Positions 1 to 8,048 of a stretch of DNA of 64,000 bases are shown here, one piece after another (position 1 is the first letter of the stretch; each line of letters opens with the position of its first letter). Source of the stretch: Candidatus Fraserbacteria bacterium (lineage in GTDB: Bacteria > Bipolaricaulota > Bipolaricaulia > RBG-16-55-9 > JAJCYT01). The notes beneath the pieces were generated by a model. It was not told where the DNA came from. It worked only from the letters and a program-made list of their open reading frames with translations, and did no database searches. Made by a program: the position numbers and the translations under genes. The stretch spans positions 186,001 to 250,000 of the forward strand of contig JAJCYT010000031.1 of assembly GCA_029262795.1 (NCBI GenBank), given 5' to 3'.

Positions 1-1
1 A

Positions 2-376
2 CCAGTGAAGGTTGGGGATGAATGGACTGAATCTTGGTCGACCACCACTGGGTTTGCGGCCAATTTTGAAACCACTGTCAAATTTACAGAACTCACAGAT
101 AATGGCATTAAGTTAAATACCACAATGACACTAAGCGACAACCCCAAAGCGGAAGCACTTGAGTTTGGTCCGTTTAAGATGCGATTCAACAACTTGAGCG
201 GTGAAGGCAAAGGCGAATTTGAGCTTGACCAGGCCACAGGGCTCTTTAACACTGCAACGATCACACAAAAATTTGATGCTGAATTAGAACTCGAAGGCTT
301 AGAAGTGATTACCAGTGATGAACCTGCAACAATTAGTGGCACCTCAGAAACCAAATATGAATTGTTGAAAAGTTAA
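2..376 (+). CDS. Hypothetical protein, C-terminal part (cut by left edge)
   Basis: The reading frame is open to the left edge, so only the last 124 or so residues are present and the true start lies outside the window. A GTG at position 5 has no visible ribosome binding site and is probably internal. The fragment is polar and rich in Thr, Glu and Phe with alternating beta-strand character, and it has no Cys and no membrane segment. The KVGDEW opening resembles domains of exported DUF6263-like proteins, but that is only an impression. It ends 28 bases before a strong bidirectional terminator shared with the convergent gene. Function unknown. Confidence 0.6.
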   Translation, partial: PVKVGDEWTESWSTTTGFAANFETTVKFTELTDNGIKLNTTMTLSDNPKAEALEFGPFKMRFNNLSGEGKGEFELDQATGLFNTATITQKFDAELELEGLEVITSDEPATISGTSETKYELLKS

Positions 377-403
377 ACCTTAATAAAAAGATAGACCTAT
401 TTG

Positions 404-446
404 AAACAGGGTTGAACATTTTGCGTTCAACCCTGTTTTGTTTTTA
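404..446. terminator. Bidirectional rho-independent terminator
   Basis: A perfect 14-bp inverted repeat (AAACAGGGTTGAAC at 404-417 with its complement at 425-438) has a 7-nt loop and is followed by TTTTGTTTTT. The A-rich 5' side gives a U-tract in the other direction as well. It lies between two convergent genes. Confidence 0.85.
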
Positions 447-1469
447 CCTAAATGAGCCTGAGAAGGTCGATACAAAAATATCTGTACCACCATCAAACGT
501 ATCAGCTTCCAAATAGAAATAATATGTGCCATTTCGATAAGCCAATTCTGGATACCAAGGGTTGCGATTGACGTCCGAACGTGCCAGCACAGGTGTGGGC
601 TGGATTTTCTCCCAGTTGATGCCATCATCACTGGTGGCAATGTTATAGCCTTGATTGCGGAAGTTGCCATTAAATGAACTGTAGAGCATCACCCAGCCGT
701 CTGGCGTATTGATCACGCGCGGGTCCTGGATGTTCACTTCCCAATCTTGTGTTTTTCTTAGGATGGGATCACTTTTTGAAAAAGTGCCACTGGTGGAAGG
801 ATTGTTGTATTTGGTCCATTCAAGCCCGTCATCACTGGTGGCCAGACCGATGGCCATGTCACCTTCATCGTTTCCGGCGGCGTAGTAGAGAAAGTAACCC
901 CCATCTGTTTTGATCACATTGGTGATCGCCAAAAAGTTTTCGTCCCATTCGCCATCACTGCCAGGTTCCAGCAAGACTTGATCATCCATCACCCAGGTTG
1001 AGGTTGGGGTTTGTGCGGTGGCCCGAAGCACGCCCAAGGTGGGATTACCCTGGCTGTTAAACGGTGCGAAATAAAACACCCAGGTGCCGTCATCCTCCAC
1101 GATGGCGCTGGTTAACAAGGCAAGGCGGACACCATCAAACGGCACACTGCCATGAGAGAACACGGGCTGTTCCATCACCTCGGTCCATTGAACGCCATCT
1201 TCTGAAGTGAGATAACCCACTTGTGAAGGCTGAGGCCAACCTCGGTAACCATTACGAAACATATGAAACTGTCCGTCATGAAACACCACGGCACCAGGTG
1301 CGGTATGTCGAGCGTCCCATTCGTTGTTGGCACCGTGGCGAACCACAGGGCGGTTGAGATCAAACTCAAATTTCACCAAGTTTTCCTGAGCTTTGATGTC
1401 TGCATTGTCGCTGGCTGAAAATAAGAAAAACATCCCTAAACATAAAACACAAATCTTCAAATATCGCAT
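444..1469 (-). CDS. Secreted glycoside hydrolase-type five-bladed beta-propeller protein (GH43/GH32-like)
   Basis: 341 residues. An N-terminal signal peptide (about residues 1-28, hydrophobic VLCLGMFFLFSA) is followed by repeated propeller blades with motifs such as GYLTSEDGVQWTEV, GLATSDDGLEWTKY and IATSDDGINWEKI. This is the S/T-DDG-x-x-W pattern of GH43/GH32/GH68-type and related sialidase-like propellers. Family members bind or cleave glycans outside the cytoplasm. The catalytic acids cannot be assigned by eye, so it could be a non-catalytic sugar-binding propeller. It appears monocistronic, with its stop codon directly at a strong terminator. The MerR gene lies 20 bases upstream on the same strand and could be cotranscribed. 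Confidence 0.75.
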   Translation of the reverse strand: MRYLKICVLCLGMFFLFSASDNADIKAQENLVKFEFDLNRPVVRHGANNEWDARHTAPGAVVFHDGQFHMFRNGYRGWPQPSQVGYLTSEDGVQWTEVMEQPVFSHGSVPFDGVRLALLTSAIVEDDGTWVFYFAPFNSQGNPTLGVLRATAQTPTSTWVMDDQVLLEPGSDGEWDENFLAITNVIKTDGGYFLYYAAGNDEGDMAIGLATSDDGLEWTKYNNPSTSGTFSKSDPILRKTQDWEVNIQDPRVINTPDGWVMLYSSFNGNFRNQGYNIATSDDGINWEKIQPTPVLARSDVNRNPWYPELAYRNGTYYFYLEADTFDGGTDIFVSTFSGSFR

Positions 1470-1489
1470 CTGGAAAATCTCCTAAAATT

Positions 1490-2317
1490 TTAAAGTGGTT
1501 TGATGGGAATTTGCAGTTCGACTACGTTGTCGTTGTCATCTCTGGTGCTTCCTGGGTGGAGGTAAATTTCTCGAAACATGCCGTTGCACACTGCCTGGTT
1601 GATTTCCATCCATTGGCCAATCGTGGCAAAACAAGTGGGAATTTGCTGGCGTGGCCCACTTAAAACCATCGTAGCGACATCGGTGGCTTCCAAGTTTCGC
1701 TTATGAATGGTTCGTTTGCTCGGCAATATCAGTTGATCCGGCGAATCAGGTTGTACCACAAATCCAGCTTCTACACTGTGTCGATGCTGCTGATCAGATG
1801 GGCCGTGAATGACCACATGCCCCATACCATTGGTGTGTAGCTGGTGCTGATCCAGAGTGTCCGCTATTTCCATGAACAATCGCACCAAGTCTTGGTCATG
1901 TAACGTCACATGACCTGAAGACAGATAAGGCTGCGTGTTCAATTGCTTGACCACCACCTCATCGGGCTGCCAGTGACCTTCTTCCTGAATTTGGGCCAGA
2001 CGTGCTTTAACGCGGCTGAGGCGCAACTGTTCGTCACTTAAGTGCTGTTCAATTTGAGCTTCTTTGAGCTTGAGCATTCCTTGAATCTCTTGATGAGAAA
2101 TTTTGTCTTTCAACAAACGGGCGACCTGTTCCAACGAAAAACCCAGATCCTTCAAGGCCATGATCCGATTTAGTGTTGGCAACTGTTGCACACTGTAATA
2201 ACGGTAGCCTGTCTGCAAATCAGTATGAGCAGGCTTGAGCATGTCCAGCCGGTCATAATGACGCAGCATGTGAATCGACACATGCCCCAACTTCGCAAAC
2301 TCCCCAATCTTAAACAT
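1490..2317 (-). CDS. MerR-family transcriptional regulator with GyrI-like effector-binding domain
   Basis: 275 residues from the chosen ATG, whose protein starts MFKIGEFAKLGHVS, the canonical MerR start. An upstream ATG at 2359 would add 14 atypical residues. Residues 1-70 form the winged helix-turn-helix with HMLRHYDRLDMLKPA and GYRYYS, followed by a long dimerisation helix (about 75-125) and a C-terminal GyrI-like/BmrR-type effector domain (about 140-275). Such proteins sense small hydrophobic or drug-like ligands and twist the promoter DNA. No efflux pump is adjacent, so the target is unknown. The possible cotranscribed partner is the propeller gene 20 bases downstream. Confidence 0.85.
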   Translation of the reverse strand: MFKIGEFAKLGHVSIHMLRHYDRLDMLKPAHTDLQTGYRYYSVQQLPTLNRIMALKDLGFSLEQVARLLKDKISHQEIQGMLKLKEAQIEQHLSDEQLRLSRVKARLAQIQEEGHWQPDEVVVKQLNTQPYLSSGHVTLHDQDLVRLFMEIADTLDQHQLHTNGMGHVVIHGPSDQQHRHSVEAGFVVQPDSPDQLILPSKRTIHKRNLEATDVATMVLSGPRQQIPTCFATIGQWMEINQAVCNGMFREIYLHPGSTRDDNDNVVELQIPIKPL

Positions 2318-2474
2318 GGTTTCAATTTGGCCATAGAAAGTTGGTTCTTGCTGACTCACATTCTATTGGCTGGTTCATTTTCCTAACTGATTCTTTTTAG
2401 TTCACTGTTTACGCAGTGTGTTTTTACTCCACCTAAGACCATCATAAACCCTTGCATGGTGCGAGAGTCAAGAG

Positions 2475-2795
2475 ATGTTTCAAACTTTCAAAAAATTGTC
2501 GTCAGGAAAACATCATGATCAAAGTGACCTCTTTATAATGCTCGGCATGGAAACGGCGACAATGAATTTTTGTATGGCTTGCGGCGGTAATTTGAAAGCA
2601 GACCTGGTCACTCACCGTGATCCTTCTGCGCGAATGGAATACAAAATTGTGGAAAATGTGCCCGCACTGATCTGCCAGAATTGCGATGAATATTTCCTCA
2701 GCAACGACGTGGTGGACGAGATCGAACAGTTGACCGAGCAGGGCCAGCCCATCCGCCAAGTGGTCACCGCTTTTTACGATTTCGCTTTACGCTAA
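2475..2795 (+). CDS. YgiT-type zinc-finger domain protein (orphan antitoxin-like)
   Basis: Up to 106 residues. Two CxxC pairs (CMACGG and CQNCDE) flank the family motif ENVPALIC and are followed by the helix VVDEIEQLTEQG, which matches the zinc-binding N-domain of MqsA/YgiT-type antitoxins. Relatives usually start near the first CxxC, so the ATGs at 2541, 2553 or 2562 are plausible alternatives to 2475. None has a clear ribosome site. YgiT-type genes typically follow a small toxin gene (MqsR or DUF4258). Here the upstream neighbour is a divergent MerR gene and no toxin is visible, so the gene looks orphaned or has another role. Confidence 0.7.
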   Translation: MFQTFKKLSSGKHHDQSDLFIMLGMETATMNFCMACGGNLKADLVTHRDPSARMEYKIVENVPALICQNCDEYFLSNDVVDEIEQLTEQGQPIRQVVTAFYDFALR

Positions 2796-2924
2796 TCTTC
2801 TGATCCCAAAACAATAATTTAAACCTGAAAACACCCTGATAAACCCTCTGTCATGCGTTGTCACGGTGTTGTCACGCTCAATTTTTAAAGTGAACTCAAC
2901 CTTCAACGAGACAAGGAGTTCACC

Positions 2925-4775
2925 ATGAAAAAATTCGCGCTAACACAAACCTTGAAACAGCAATTTCCGCTTGCCCCTATCTTGATTTTCTTCTTAAGTT
3001 TATTTATTTCACCAACTGCATTGGCACATCCATTTGCATCTCCACCAACTTTGCCGGCACAACAATCCTGTACTTTGAGAATTGTTGTGATCAACAATTG
3101 TTTCGGTAACGTGATCGATCTCAGTCAGGCCACGACCTCAGCCACGCCAAACAATGTGTACACTGCTTCTTTGGGCAACACATTGACCATTGCAATTGAT
3201 TCTGCATCTCCATATGTATTTGGTGGCGGCATCGGCGTGTTGTTGGAGCCTTTGGGTTTTAATGGTTCGACCACATTGATTTTACTTTGCAATGATCCCA
3301 GCACGGGCTTAAATGCTCCATCCATCTTGCAAGGTTGTTCACAGTTTTTATCCTCTAATGGCAAAGCGTTAAACGTTCCTTTGCCTGCACCTGGGACGTT
3401 TGGTGCCAACACCTTGTTGAATGGCACGACTTCCAGTTATCAGTTGTTTACCCTCAGTGGCGTTCGCGGCAATTCTAATCATGCCGATGCACGTTCTTCC
3501 ATCAAATTTACAATCACGCAGCCTAGCACAGGTGGTGGCGGCGGTACCGGTGGTGGTCGAACGACTCCAGGTTTAGCACAGACATTTACCCGTCAACTGC
3601 GCGCTGGTTGGAATTTGGTTTCATCACCAGTTGAAATGGTAAAAACAGTCAGCAACTTCAGTGGATGTATGGTGTTGGATCGCAATGGCGCACAGCGCAA
3701 CGTGGTCTATCACTGGAACAATAATAGCAATCAGTACAATGAAACTAGTGTCATCACCACCAACGCAGGTGTATTCATCCGTGTTCAGTCTGCTTGTACT
3801 TTGCAGGTGTCCGGCATTGATCAGGGTGCTTCGCCCAGGTTCCCCTCTGGCTGGTTCATCGTCTCGACCCGCAACCAGACCTGGGCACAAGCTCGTGGTG
3901 TGTGTGCCAGTCGACCTTTGTTCACCGATTGGAATGGTGCTGGCTATCGACAGGTTGATCCCAACAACGAAGTGTTGAACGACTTCAACGGCTACTGGGT
4001 ATTCATTCAACCCACGTGTCAGTCTTCCACACAAGGCTTTGGTCCGCATCCTGAATTTAATACGAACTTGACCATAAGCCCGCCTGCACCACCAACGAGT
4101 GAAGCCGAGGGTGAGGATGAAGATAAACCCCAACCTAAAAACGCTGTGCCTGTAATCGAAGCGTTGGCTGGCCCCGTTGCCATGGAACGCAGAGAGTTTT
4201 CTCAATCTGTGTTGTATTTCGCCGATAGTGATCAAAACGTGAGTCGTATCATGGTTGAAGCCATGAATTTTAGTAAAGAACAGTTTGATTGGTTTGTTAA
4301 ATTGACACCATTTAGCTTTGACGAAATCAACGAAAGTGGTATGATTTCTTTCTTGCAGCTTTGTAACTTGCCGGACAACGTTCTGTTTGCAGAACCTAAA
4401 GTTAAATTTTATGTAGAAGATAAATCCGGAAACCGCAGTCAGGCTTTTGAGTTCAGTTGGACTTGTGGTGAAGGCAAGTTTGAACGAGCCAGATTGGCCA
4501 GCGCACAGCCGTTGACGATTCAGCCGATGGCGGGCGGTCAGTTGAACATTCGCATCAACGATCTTTCTATCGAGCAAGTTCAGTTAGACATCTTTAACAC
4601 GGCCGGTGAGCGTGTGTTCAGCGGTACATCTCAGGGCCAGGGCCTCAGCTTCCAGGGCTTGAACAACGACGGTCAACGATTGGCCAACGGCACCTACTTT
4701 TACTTGGTGACTTTGAAAAAAGCGAATGGCCAAACCGAACGCTTGGATATCAAACGAATGGTGGTTTTGAACTAA
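2925..4775 (+). CDS. Large secreted protein with C-terminal FlgD-like domain
   Basis: 616 residues. The ATG has an AAGGAG site 9 bases upstream (around 2913). A signal peptide covers about residues 1-34 (LILIFFLSLFISPTALA). It is followed by a beta-rich domain, a Gly-rich linker (about 203-212), a domain opening AGWNLVSSPVEM with paired Cys, an acidic linker (EAEGEDEDKPQP) and a C-terminal FlgD-type immunoglobulin-like domain (about 530-616) with NGTYFYLVTLKK and a short basic tail. The C-terminal domain resembles those used for cell-surface sorting in secreted proteins of other lineages; that role is inference here. It appears monocistronic and is followed by its own terminator. Confidence 0.7.
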   Translation: MKKFALTQTLKQQFPLAPILIFFLSLFISPTALAHPFASPPTLPAQQSCTLRIVVINNCFGNVIDLSQATTSATPNNVYTASLGNTLTIAIDSASPYVFGGGIGVLLEPLGFNGSTTLILLCNDPSTGLNAPSILQGCSQFLSSNGKALNVPLPAPGTFGANTLLNGTTSSYQLFTLSGVRGNSNHADARSSIKFTITQPSTGGGGGTGGGRTTPGLAQTFTRQLRAGWNLVSSPVEMVKTVSNFSGCMVLDRNGAQRNVVYHWNNNSNQYNETSVITTNAGVFIRVQSACTLQVSGIDQGASPRFPSGWFIVSTRNQTWAQARGVCASRPLFTDWNGAGYRQVDPNNEVLNDFNGYWVFIQPTCQSSTQGFGPHPEFNTNLTISPPAPPTSEAEGEDEDKPQPKNAVPVIEALAGPVAMERREFSQSVLYFADSDQNVSRIMVEAMNFSKEQFDWFVKLTPFSFDEINESGMISFLQLCNLPDNVLFAEPKVKFYVEDKSGNRSQAFEFSWTCGEGKFERARLASAQPLTIQPMAGGQLNIRINDLSIEQVQLDIFNTAGERVFSGTSQGQGLSFQGLNNDGQRLANGTYFYLVTLKKANGQTERLDIKRMVVLN

Positions 4776-4791
4776 GAGTGGAGACAAAAAA

Positions 4792-4820
4792 GAAGCGGGG
4801 TGCATTTCACACCCCGCTTC
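4792..4820 (+). terminator. Terminator after the secreted FlgD-domain gene
   Basis: An 11-bp stem GAAGCGGGGTG/CACCCCGCTTC with a 7-nt loop lies 17 bases after the stop codon. The following U-tract is weak (GCTATTTTCATTT). Confidence 0.7.
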
Positions 4821-4876
4821 GCTATTTTCATTTCACAATCAATTACCGAAAAGAAATTTCAGTTTTGGCTAATTTC

Positions 4877-4922
4877 ACTCTCGATTGTCATTCTTGCGAA
4901 AACAGGAATGACGATCGAGAGT
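4877..4922. repeat. Imperfect 17-bp palindrome resembling intergenic REP-type elements
   Basis: The arms 4877-4893 and 4906-4922 pair with one mismatch around TTGCGAAAACAG. The core GTCATTC...GCGAAA...GAATGAC is like the widespread GTCATTCCCGCGAAAGCGGGAATGAC intergenic palindrome. It lies between convergent genes and may also end transcription of the astacin gene on the minus strand. Confidence 0.55.
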
Positions 4923-4931
4923 TTTAAAGTT

Positions 4932-7034
4932 TTACAATTTGAAAACGCCCTTGACCCAATCCCAGAAATTGAACGTTGATTCTGGCGCTGGCTCAGCAGC
5001 CTGAGGAATCGGTGTGGCCAAAATCCAGTAACTAATTAAATTCAGCATTTTGTCATCACCGATGCGGAGGTTGTCGGTGCCAGCGACAATTTCGCCAAGA
5101 ATCCAATATTGAATCCCTTTTATAATTTCTGGATCGTCGATACGAACATTGTTGTTGGCATCCAATGCCTGTGCGACGGTTTTGCTGCCAGTGCCTGGTC
5201 CAGGTCCTGGGCCAGAATCGCCGCCTGGGGTGACGTCGAAGTTGATGGTGTCTTGCGTGGAATTGCCTCTGCCATCGTTGACTTTCACCATCACGGTATG
5301 TGTTCCGTCTGCAGGATCCGCCCAGCGGACTTCAGGATCAAACACCAGTTGCTTGTCGCCATTGAGGAACCATTCGTAGGTGAGCGGATCACCGTCAGGG
5401 TCAGTTGCATTGGCATTGAAGACCAAGACCCCAGAGTTATTATCCTGAGCTGCTTTCAAGTCAACCACTGGAGCAACATTGCCTGCAGGTGGGCTGATGG
5501 GTGAGCCGCCATACAATGACTGAATGGAGGCAATATCGCCCGCGCTAAGACCACTGCGATTGCCAATGGGGGTGCCTGCCGGAATGGTTTCTATTGTGGC
5601 TTGATTATTAGAACTAAAGGCAAACGCCGGATAATGCATGATGGACCCATGATCATAGCTGCCAATGTCAGCGCCGGTGACGCATTGATTCTCAAAATTG
5701 CCTTCTCGCCCTGCTTCGATATTGCCGAAGTTGATGCGCACAAAATTGTCGCGGTCACAGCGGGACTGTTCGTGGAAAATGCCTAACGCGTGAAGGATTT
5801 CGTGGATGGTTGAGCCCAACCCACAACGTTCGTTCACAATAATTTCCTGTTTGCCACCAATGCGACCAATATAAGACGAACAACCGGCACCCGGTTGAAA
5901 GTGAACGTAATCGGATTCTGTGGTGCGTGGCGCAAAGCGAATCACAGAAGCGGCTGAAACCATCTGCATGGCTTGGCTGATTTCATTTTTTTGTGCCTGA
6001 GAGAAACTGTTGTCTATCGTATAGGCCATCACACCAGCGGGCCATAAGTTGCCAGCAAATGAACGAATCCCAATACCCTGAGGCTGGTTTGCTGAGGCCG
6101 TGGATTGCAAAGTGGGTGTGCCATTGTCCATCTCAACGCGGCCCAACAGAATATCGCCTTCAAAAATGGCTCTTCCGTCGACAATGATGTACTTAACGAT
6201 AACCGGTCGATCCGCACCTGGGAATAGAACAGGGCCACGCACAAGCTTAAATGGCAACCCTGGGCCAAACGCTTCAACAACAACTTCAGGCTGACCGATT
6301 TCACTGATGCTAAAGCTTGTGGTCCGGCTGTAAGGGCTTACATGCTCGAATTCATCATAAACTTTAGCTGTCCAATAATAGCTTTGGCCCAGTGAAAGCA
6401 ACCCTGAAGGCACATTGATGTAAAAAAGATTGCTTGAATCGAAACCAGAGTCAAACACAACATTGCCAAACTTGGCATCGGTGGCAACGATCCATTGTGT
6501 ATAAGAAGGCTCGCAGCCCAGGCCTTCAGACTCGATTTCAAGTTTTGGTGTGGTCGTTGAAATGGTTTGTTCATTTTCTGGATAATAGTTGACCACTTCG
6601 GCAAACTCACAAGAGTTATTTGTTGTTTGTGTAGACACCGTGAAGCTGGTTGGGTTACTAAACGGGCCTGAACCGAATTCATCATATTGAACAGCGACCC
6701 AATAGTAAGTTTGCCCTGATTCAAGATAACCACTCGGAATGGTCATTGTGTATAAGTTGATGTCGTCTTTGTTAGGGTTTTGCTCACTAGAATCGAAGAT
6801 AACGTTGTCCCCATTGGAATCTGTGGCAATTTGCCAGCCCGTGTACGTGTGAGCACACGGATCCGATGGAGTCGTCCCGGTAACCACGCCTAATGTGGGT
6901 GTGGTGGAAGACACGGTGGCCCCATCGACAGGAAAATCATTCAACATCTGGGGATAGTCACAGGCGTAGCCTGGAACTGCCCATAGAATGCCTGAAACAG
7001 CTAATAAAAATGTAACAATAAAACGTAACCTCAT
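4932..7034 (-). CDS. Secreted astacin-family (M12A) zinc metalloprotease with FN3-like, Ig-like and dockerin-like domains
   Basis: 700 residues from the chosen ATG, which has AGAGGTGG just upstream and is followed directly by a signal peptide (FIVTFLLAVSGILWAVPGYA). Two tandem fibronectin-like repeats (about 25-245) share SSTTP-type and SGQTYYW/LGQSYYW motifs. The astacin domain has the zinc motif HEILHALGIFHE and the Met-turn SIMHYPAFAF. After it come a PKD/Ig-like domain (DGDPLTYEWFLNG), a Gly/Pro linker and two dockerin-like Asn/Asp loops (LDANNNVRIDD and LRIGDDKM). Astacins cleave extracellular proteins. The zinc ligands and catalytic Glu are intact, so activity is likely. A propeptide is not obvious. 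Confidence 0.85.
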   Translation of the reverse strand: MRLRFIVTFLLAVSGILWAVPGYACDYPQMLNDFPVDGATVSSTTPTLGVVTGTTPSDPCAHTYTGWQIATDSNGDNVIFDSSEQNPNKDDINLYTMTIPSGYLESGQTYYWVAVQYDEFGSGPFSNPTSFTVSTQTTNNSCEFAEVVNYYPENEQTISTTTPKLEIESEGLGCEPSYTQWIVATDAKFGNVVFDSGFDSSNLFYINVPSGLLSLGQSYYWTAKVYDEFEHVSPYSRTTSFSISEIGQPEVVVEAFGPGLPFKLVRGPVLFPGADRPVIVKYIIVDGRAIFEGDILLGRVEMDNGTPTLQSTASANQPQGIGIRSFAGNLWPAGVMAYTIDNSFSQAQKNEISQAMQMVSAASVIRFAPRTTESDYVHFQPGAGCSSYIGRIGGKQEIIVNERCGLGSTIHEILHALGIFHEQSRCDRDNFVRINFGNIEAGREGNFENQCVTGADIGSYDHGSIMHYPAFAFSSNNQATIETIPAGTPIGNRSGLSAGDIASIQSLYGGSPISPPAGNVAPVVDLKAAQDNNSGVLVFNANATDPDGDPLTYEWFLNGDKQLVFDPEVRWADPADGTHTVMVKVNDGRGNSTQDTINFDVTPGGDSGPGPGPGTGSKTVAQALDANNNVRIDDPEIIKGIQYWILGEIVAGTDNLRIGDDKMLNLISYWILATPIPQAAEPAPESTFNFWDWVKGVFKL

Positions 7035-7070
7035 ATCCACCTCTTTGTAAAATTTTGAAAAGAAAAAGTA

Positions 7071-7109
7071 ACCCCTTCCCTCATTAAAGAAAACTATGAA
7101 GGAAGGGGT
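7071..7109 (-). terminator. Terminator after the PLD-like gene
   Basis: A 9-bp stem (GGAAGGGGT at 7101-7109 with ACCCCTTCC at 7071-7079) is followed on the minus strand by TACTTTTTCTTTTC. It sits between the PLD-like gene and the astacin start, so the astacin gene probably has its own promoter or depends on readthrough. Confidence 0.75.
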
Positions 7110-7151
7110 GCATTTTGTCAAACTGTTGAATGATTTGAGTGCTATTCAGAC

Positions 7152-7739
7152 TTAAAATTCATCACAACCGTAAATCACATCGGAATCGTTCCAAAGCTCC
7201 CAGAATTCGCTGGTGAAGGATTCCACCGTTTCTGCATCTGGGATGGAAACGATGTGATTGTCCTGGCGTTCAAACGCTTCTTTGGTCCAATCGGTCGAAC
7301 CGGTGAGCACCAAATCAAAATGCTCGCCGGAGAACACGCCAAACTTATGGTTCAGGCCCAATAAAAATCTCACTTGAACATCGCGCAGACGATCAAGCTG
7401 CGTGCAGATTTCGACTTCGGTTTCGTGATTGCGATTGGGGCCATCTGTTTCTGCGCCAATGAGCAAGTACATTTGGAAAGGTTCATCACTGCGATTTCGC
7501 TTCATGATGGTGTCGGCGATGCTTTGATAAGTGAAGTCATGGACGGCCACCAAAATGTGTTCGCCAAAGTTTTCAAAGGCATTTTCGACCAGATTCATCA
7601 TACCGGTTTGAGTAAATTCTGTTCGGATTTCATTGATCGGGGGGGATATATCTAACGGGCTTTTTGATTGATTCGGCGAATAGGGTGCCATCCCCAATGT
7701 CAGCAACACGACCACAGCCATGGCAAGATACTTTTGCAC
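7152..7739 (-). CDS. Secreted phospholipase D-like domain protein, apparently degenerate
   Basis: 195 residues with an N-terminal hydrophobic signal segment (MAVVVLLTLGMA) and one PLD-like fold. The region LNHKFGVFSGEHF then LVLTGSTDWTKEAF aligns with the HxK-x4-D core and the following TGSxNWT strand of PLDc_2 proteins. The first catalytic His is Asn (NHK), and the usual Asp after the strand is not in place. Family enzymes hydrolyse phosphodiesters and need two HKD motifs, from one chain or from a dimer. With the altered motif this protein may be inactive or may bind nucleic acid or lipid. It has an AGGAGG-type site before the ATG. Confidence 0.6.
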   Translation of the reverse strand: MQKYLAMAVVVLLTLGMAPYSPNQSKSPLDISPPINEIRTEFTQTGMMNLVENAFENFGEHILVAVHDFTYQSIADTIMKRNRSDEPFQMYLLIGAETDGPNRNHETEVEICTQLDRLRDVQVRFLLGLNHKFGVFSGEHFDLVLTGSTDWTKEAFERQDNHIVSIPDAETVESFTSEFWELWNDSDVIYGCDEF

Positions 7740-8048
7740 GGCACAACCTCCTGATTGGGCAATGAATATTTTAATTTTTTATAAGCATAATATTATAAGG
7801 GTTTTGTATGGTTGCGACTATATTCAAGGTTGGTGCGCTCTTTCATCAATTTGGCTGAAACAAACATAGACATAGGGAAATCTCGCCTATGCAACAACAT
7901 AAATAATCGAGCCGACGGAAGAATATCAGTGTTCTACAGATCACACTTCTTTGTCATACTCAATGTTTTTTGCAGATTGAAGTGATTGAGGTTTGGGTTT
8001 GAATCAGCTTGAGAGTTATGCTAAAACTCAAATCTAAAGAGAGGCATC
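7740..8048. other. Intergenic region between divergent genes
   Basis: About 310 bases, AT-rich (for example 7765-7800), separate the divergent PLD-like and carboxylase-like genes. They contain a small inverted repeat, TTGAG...CTCAA, near 8008-8032, and a GAGAGG ribosome site before 8049. No RNA gene or clear promoter is recognised. Confidence 0.5.

Noticed and set aside
3624-4577. 317-codon open frame on the minus strand inside the FlgD-domain gene
   Set aside because: Antisense shadow of a coding gene with signal peptide and ribosome site; the composition is atypical (Arg/His/Thr-rich).
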